Source: Dryomyza anilis (lineage: Eukaryota > Arthropoda > Insecta > Diptera > Dryomyzidae). Taken from it: a stretch of 64,000 nt of DNA. Every line of letters begins with the position of its first letter. The stretch's first letter is position 1. The translations under genes and the position numbers were made by a program. A model generated the notes under the pieces. It saw only the letters and a program-made list of their open reading frames with translations, was not told where the DNA came from and did no database searches. Below, piece by piece: positions 59,189-64,000 of the stretch. The DNA lies in the NCBI GenBank assembly GCA_951804985.1, contig OX638133.1:74964367-75028366 (forward strand), given 5' to 3'.

Positions 59189-61041
59189 AAAGTAATTTCA
59201 TTGTAACAACATTTCGGCACAAGTAAAATGATTTATGATACAGAATATATCAATGATATCGAAGCAAATCGATTTAATTTAATGTCCATTTTTTATTTTT
59301 GTAGAACTAAAACTACAAAAAACTGAAATTAGTTTTTCAAATTTGAATTTCTAACATAGTAGGTGTCAAACATGTGACCTGCATGTCAGGCATAATTGCA
59401 CACGTAACAACCCTTTTTGGCAAAATGTGTAAAGTAACCCTTTTTGCTTAACCTTGTGTTAATAATATAATTTTATGGCATAGTAGTTGGCGCGTCAACA
59501 GAATCTGTGTCACAATGAAGTTGTTGAAATTTGTGCAATCATTTAGAATAATTGACAAAAGGATGCCAATTATGGGAGGCGTGTAGAAGGTAACCAATAA
59601 TCAAGAGACACAGCACGAAGTTAAGCAATTACCTTTTTTCTTCACCTAATTTTCGGCTAATTATTGGAAATATTTATATTAAAATACTTCTAAAAATAAA
59701 CAAAATCAATATTTGAAATTGTTATAAATTTTCGGTTTCAATTAGAATTAAGGGATTAAGTTAATTTGGAATAAAAGTATTCATTAAATATATAAATTTT
59801 CATAAATAATATTAATTTTCACTAAAAATATAAATTTTAGTTTTTCAGTGCAAGTTTAAACTTTGTTTAAATTTTAAATTGTCTATGGTTCCTAATTATA
59901 TTGTCCGAATGTCGTTACATTTTACAGAGAGAAAGACAATTACTAATCAGTGAATATAACATATTAAATAACAGTGATATGTTGACTACAGACCAAATAA
60001 CTTCAACTTTGAACTGAGTTTAATTTGAAAATATGACTGTAAAACTGGACCTTAAAAGCACAATAGAAGTTGTATGAAAATGTAGTCTATTTTTAGGCGT
60101 AACTCATATATATTTCGCTTAACCATTGTTCGTTGCATTGCAAGGATTTAAAGGCGTCGTTGGCTGGCCATAACTTTTGATTTCGAACATAGCAAAAATT
60201 TTAATTTGTCATATTTTTATTTCATATAAAGGCAAACAAGGCACACATGGTCAACAATTTGCATGCTTCATGGTCATAATATTTCACAACCAACAACAAA
60301 CATGTTGACCTCAGTAACAACAACAGCAACAGTAAGAGCAACAATGGTAGCAGCAAGAGCAACAGCAACAGCAAGAGCAACATCACTACAGGCTACCACA
60401 TGCACATCAAAATGTCGTGTTTTCTGGTTGAATACATGCTCTTAAAATATAATAAATCGATACAATAATAACATGAGTGCAACAACAAAATCAAATACAA
60501 CAACAATGAAAATACGAAGTCAGCAATAATGCTCTACCAAGAGCAACAATAATAAATATTCACTATATTCACACAACAAGCAGCTTAATACACATAAAAT
60601 ATTAAAGTCAAAAATTATTCACATTTGTGTCTGTGTGTGTAAAATATGCCGGTGTATGTGTATATCATAAAATATTGTATATTTGCGAGCGCTCATAGAA
60701 TTCCGAATATTTGTCAATTTTATGTTTGAAATACCATACAAAAGATACCTTAATATACACACAAAAAAATTAAGTATTAAATGATTTTAATATCAAAATC
60801 CGATGGACGTCAAGATTCTAATATTGGATTTTGACTGCTTAGCCAATTCGAATTTTCTTCCTTATATATTTTGTATTCAATTGAGTATACTTTAAATAAT
60901 GTTTTGAAATAAATCCAATGTAATTCGTGTAGATCTGACAAAAGCTGTGAGCAGTAAAATGCAAATTATATGAATTTTACGGTGTACATATTCATTTTTG
61001 TCAAAGTATATGCTTATTAAAATAAAATAAAATAAAATAAA
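59189..61041. other. AT-rich DNA with an AAC/AGC trinucleotide stretch
   Basis: About 60,290-60,400 holds interspersed aacaac, agcaac and gcaagagc strings, giving a low-complexity Thr/Ala/Arg frame of 60 codons that I do not take as a gene. An (AAAAT)n run at 61,018-61,041 immediately precedes the next family A element. Confidence 0.45.
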
Positions 61042-61785
61042 ACGAGTTGGGAAGTTAGGTCACATGGGTAAGTTCGGTCACATGGGGCGGATTTTTATAG
61101 TCGGTCGGGCCCGACTATGGAATACCCTACACCTTTGGTGGGGATATTAACCCACAGAATATTATTCATATATCAGAAATTTACGTCTTATATCCCCATA
61201 AATTAAAAAAATTATATAAAAGTATAAACAACTAAAAAAAAAAAAAGAAAAATATAATTGGGCGGACCACGCCTATATTTAAAATTTTGAAAGGCTAATA
61301 TTTCATAGATTTGATTTTAATAATTTACGGATGAAATTTCCACTATGAAAACCCGGGAAGTAATGAAAAAAAAAGTGGGCGCATCACGCCCATTTTTGGA
61401 CCACATATGTTTTAAATTTTATAACTATACCTTGAATACTTTTCGAGTTATTAGTTCCGAAAGAGTTATTTAAAAGTGACTTGTATGGGAGGTGGGCGTG
61501 TCCGTTGACCGATTTGGCTCATTTTCAAACTCAGTTCCTACTTTTGGCTAAAATATATTGAGACGAAATTTCATCGCATTCTGATCAGTATTTCTCAAGT
61601 TATTCTATATTCGGACAGCAAGACAGACAGACAGACAGACAGACGGACATGGCTAAACGGACTCGGGTAGTGATGCTGATCAAGAATATATATACTTTTC
61701 CATACCCGACACGCCTCCTAAGGGACGTTACAATATATGCACAAAGTTAATATACCCTGTACCTCATAGGTGTAGGGTATAAAAA
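61042..61785 (+). mobile_element. Family A repeat, near full length
   Basis: It starts acgagttgggaagttagg and ends ggtgtagggtata. It contains a short tandem form of the 5' motif (ggtcacatggg twice) and the palindrome gtcgggcccgac. Family B follows about 60 bp later, as at the left edge of the window. Confidence 0.8.
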
Positions 61786-61844
61786 TGTTTCAAAAAAAGT
61801 TTAAAAAAAAATAAAAACTTAAAAAACATCTGGAAATTTGAATA

Positions 61845-62780
61845 GTACATCACTTTTAATTTCGTAATAATGATTATTGATATTGTCATATACACAATTA
61901 TTTTTAGTAAAAAATCGTAGTTCAAATTTCTATACGAAACGTACGGAATTATTCTGCGATTTACTATGAAATAACTCTAAGCTTTAGGAACAAAGTGCAT
62001 ATATACAAAAATAAAGAAAATTGTCTTAGCTATGTTCAGAGATAATTCAAAAAAATGTATTATATGTCAAAAGTATTTTTAGAATAAAAATCGTACTGAT
62101 AATTTCTAAACGGAATTTTTTGGTCTCGTCCGGAATTTTTCTGTGATATATTATAAAAAAACTACAAACTTTAGGAACAAAGTGTAAATATACAAAGAAA
62201 GCACGTTATTTTAGGTATGTTTTTTAAAATATTTCGAAAAAATCATTTTTATCCACATGAACCTCGATATTTACTTCCGTTTTTGTCCCGTCCGGAACGC
62301 GCATTATTTTATTTAAATCTTTTGATCTACCATATAGAATTCTATAGTTTTTTGCAGATGTTTAATAATAATAATAGTTTGGCGCTACAGTCCTGTACAG
62401 AACTTCGGCCGAGCTCTCTCACCATTTTGAGCTGTGCGTGTTATATTTGTACTCAAAGTGGTGGGACCTACAGTTTATTGCCGAATCCGAACGGCGGGTG
62501 AGAGCTTTTCATAGGCAATGGTTTTACTCTCGTAGGTTTGCCATTTACTGACGAGAGGTAGCGCGGTATAGAAAAATGTTTCTATGAAAAGATGTTGTTA
62601 GCCCCAGTCCAGGCTTGAACCGGGGACCTTTCAACTCGCAGTCCAACGCACTAACCACTGAGCTACCACGGCAGATGTTTAGTTCTATTTAAATACTACA
62701 TGCTCAAAATCAAAATCAAGTAAATTTATTAATTTTCCTTCGAGATATTCAAGTTTTAACGTACGAATGTACCGTCCGGA
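61845..62780. mobile_element. Family B repeat, interrupted by a SINE
   Basis: Same order of blocks as 690-1,280 (catcactttt, tcgtaataatgattatt, aaaaatcgtagttcaaat, then tttgatctaccatatagaat). The SINE at 62,365-62,670 splits it at a gcagatgttta site; the unsplit form is seen near 1,189. Confidence 0.7.
62354..62681 (-). mobile_element. tRNA-derived SINE, copy S6, with 11-bp target duplication
   Basis: The minus-strand SINE occupies 62,365-62,670. Direct repeats gcagatgttta flank it at 62,354-62,364 and 62,671-62,681. Box A reads tagctcagtgg and the box B-like motif ggttcaagcct. It lies inside family B, which dates it as younger than that copy. Confidence 0.92.
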
Positions 62781-62781
62781 A

Positions 62782-63971
62782 CTCCAGGAAGTGCCCATAT
62801 GGCTCATTCCACGTCAGAAATATAAATCTTGGCACTATGTCTTTTAATTTTGATGAAATTTTGTAGTCACCGAAAAAAATACTGTGTACTTAGTTTTTTA
62901 TTTCTCAACTCCAACAAAGTTATGCGAATTGAAATATCAAATTACTTTATTAGATAATAATTTATATCTCTGAAACTAATTAACATATGTTGATGAAGCT
63001 AATGGTTTAAAAATATTTTTTAAAAAGCCAAAGTGCATAATATAACGAAGTTAAACACGATTTTTTTTTCTCGATTTACGTAATATCTCAAAAACAGGTG
63101 TTATTAAAAACTGAGTAAAAGGTCTTGATTAGAATACTAAAGTCCATTTGGAAAATCATATTCATTTTCTAAAATCAAAAACAAAAAATTCTTATATAAA
63201 TTTTAACATGGTATAAAATTTGTAAACTTAACGTAGGAACGAGTCTGAAAACCACTTTAAAATGTTTATTATTTTCAGGCAAAGGAATACTCGTCAACAT
63301 TTTTTTTAAAGTGAGATTTTTGAGACTTTTATTGTGATGTCATAACACTTAAAATAATCAATGCAAAATGAACAAAGAACATTTTCTTAAATTTAAATTT
63401 CGTAAAATATACGGTATATTGTACTTCGGTATATTGAACTTCGATCCGATTTTTTATTTTACGTTACATTCGTATATTTTACAATTTGATTTTGGTAAAA
63501 CCAAAAAAAAGCAAAAATAAACGAAAACAAGATGAAAACAAGATAAATATATGAAAAAGTATAAAAGAGTGGGAGTTTCAGTTCACTATTCCTCAGACGT
63601 ACTAATTCATTCGTGGATTACACTACACAACTGCCATTCTACGCAGCACACAAGACTTTTTTGCATTATGTAAAATTACTCTAATTCCGAAGATACGGCT
63701 TAAAAATGTTTCTTTGGATAAGTTTACAAAATATCGACCAATAACTTTTGAACCGAGCTTACAATAAGGTGGTCTCATACATTAGTATATATCTTGCATT
63801 CTAAATAACTCATATGATCATGTGTTATATTGAATGTATGGTTATTGAATATACAATAAATATTTTTCAGGACATTTTTCATTTGGTTAACTGGTTTAAG
63901 AGAAATTGAAAGGAGAATTAGAAAAAAAAGTATTTTTTCAACAAAAATTTATATAAAAAAAATGAATTTAA
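62782..63971. other. AT-rich DNA with a possible core promoter
   Basis: No coding region was recognised. At 63,560-63,600 there is a TATAAAAG box followed by two TCAGT/TCAGAC initiator-like strings. The following 100 bp are less AT-rich, and no open frame starts there. Confidence 0.35.
63560..63600 (+). promoter_or_regulatory. Possible TATA/initiator core promoter
   Basis: tataaaag starts at 63,560. TCAGTT (A at 63,580) is 20 bp downstream, and TCAGAC (A at 63,595) is 35 bp downstream. Arthropod promoters usually have about 30 bp between the TATA start and the initiator A, so neither is ideal. If real, the transcript runs rightwards out of the window. Confidence 0.25.
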
Positions 63972-64000
63972 ACGAGTTGGGAAAGTTAGGTCACATGGGG
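63972..64000 (+). mobile_element. Family A repeat, start only (cut by the window end)
   Basis: acgagttgggaaagttagg followed by tcacatgggg is the family 5' terminus, and the element continues beyond the window. Confidence 0.7.

Noticed and set aside
60263..60445. 60-codon Thr/Ala/Arg frame
   Set aside because: Driven by AAC/AGC trinucleotide low complexity.

Overview
The window is an AT-rich stretch of eukaryotic nuclear DNA, built almost entirely from transposable elements, satellites and AT-rich DNA in which I see no genes. Short motifs point to a higher fly (Diptera, perhaps a calyptrate). These are dispersed repeats carrying (TA)n and (GTCY)n stretches around a conserved core, as described for dipteran mini-me/DINE-1-like elements, and a Ty3/gypsy element with CsRn1-type features. 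No conserved host gene is recognised. The only host coding candidate is a small open region at about 15.35-15.5 kb whose strand is uncertain.

Layout. Positions 1-715 hold the end of a dispersed repeat called family A here. It is followed by a foldback repeat, family B, which is split by a 1.14-kb element of family C. From 799 to 15,427 the sequence is a direct tandem duplication: two copies of about 7.31 kb, differing by one homopolymer base as far as I can see. Each copy carries B, C, a tRNA-derived SINE and a small foldback. From 15.4 to 35 kb there are AT-rich blocks with a SINE, family A copies (one pair inverted), at least six foldback or MITE-like elements and a dispersed repeat, family D. 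At 35.3-37.0 kb lies a decayed non-LTR retrotransposon on the minus strand. At 37.68-38.56 kb is a pure 9-bp satellite of 98 units. At 39.7-44.1 kb are two more family C elements, one with a 1.5-kb internal 15-bp minisatellite, lying between blocks of a 20-bp satellite. At 47,086-51,507 is a complete, apparently very young LTR retrotransposon with identical 249-bp LTRs, a TACT target duplication, gag and pol. The remaining DNA (51.5-64 kb) is AT-rich with further A, B, SINE and MITE copies; the window ends inside another A element.

How the parts work together. Only the LTR retrotransposon has intact reading frames. Gag (with a CHCC zinc knuckle) and Pol (protease, reverse transcriptase, RNase H, integrase) are linked by a -1 frame overlap with a G TTA AAC heptamer directly before the gag stop. 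RNase H has Lys where the family has its catalytic Glu, so this copy may be defective. The SINEs, MITEs and family A-D elements encode nothing recognisable and would depend on enzymes supplied elsewhere. Family assignments were made by eye, without database searches.
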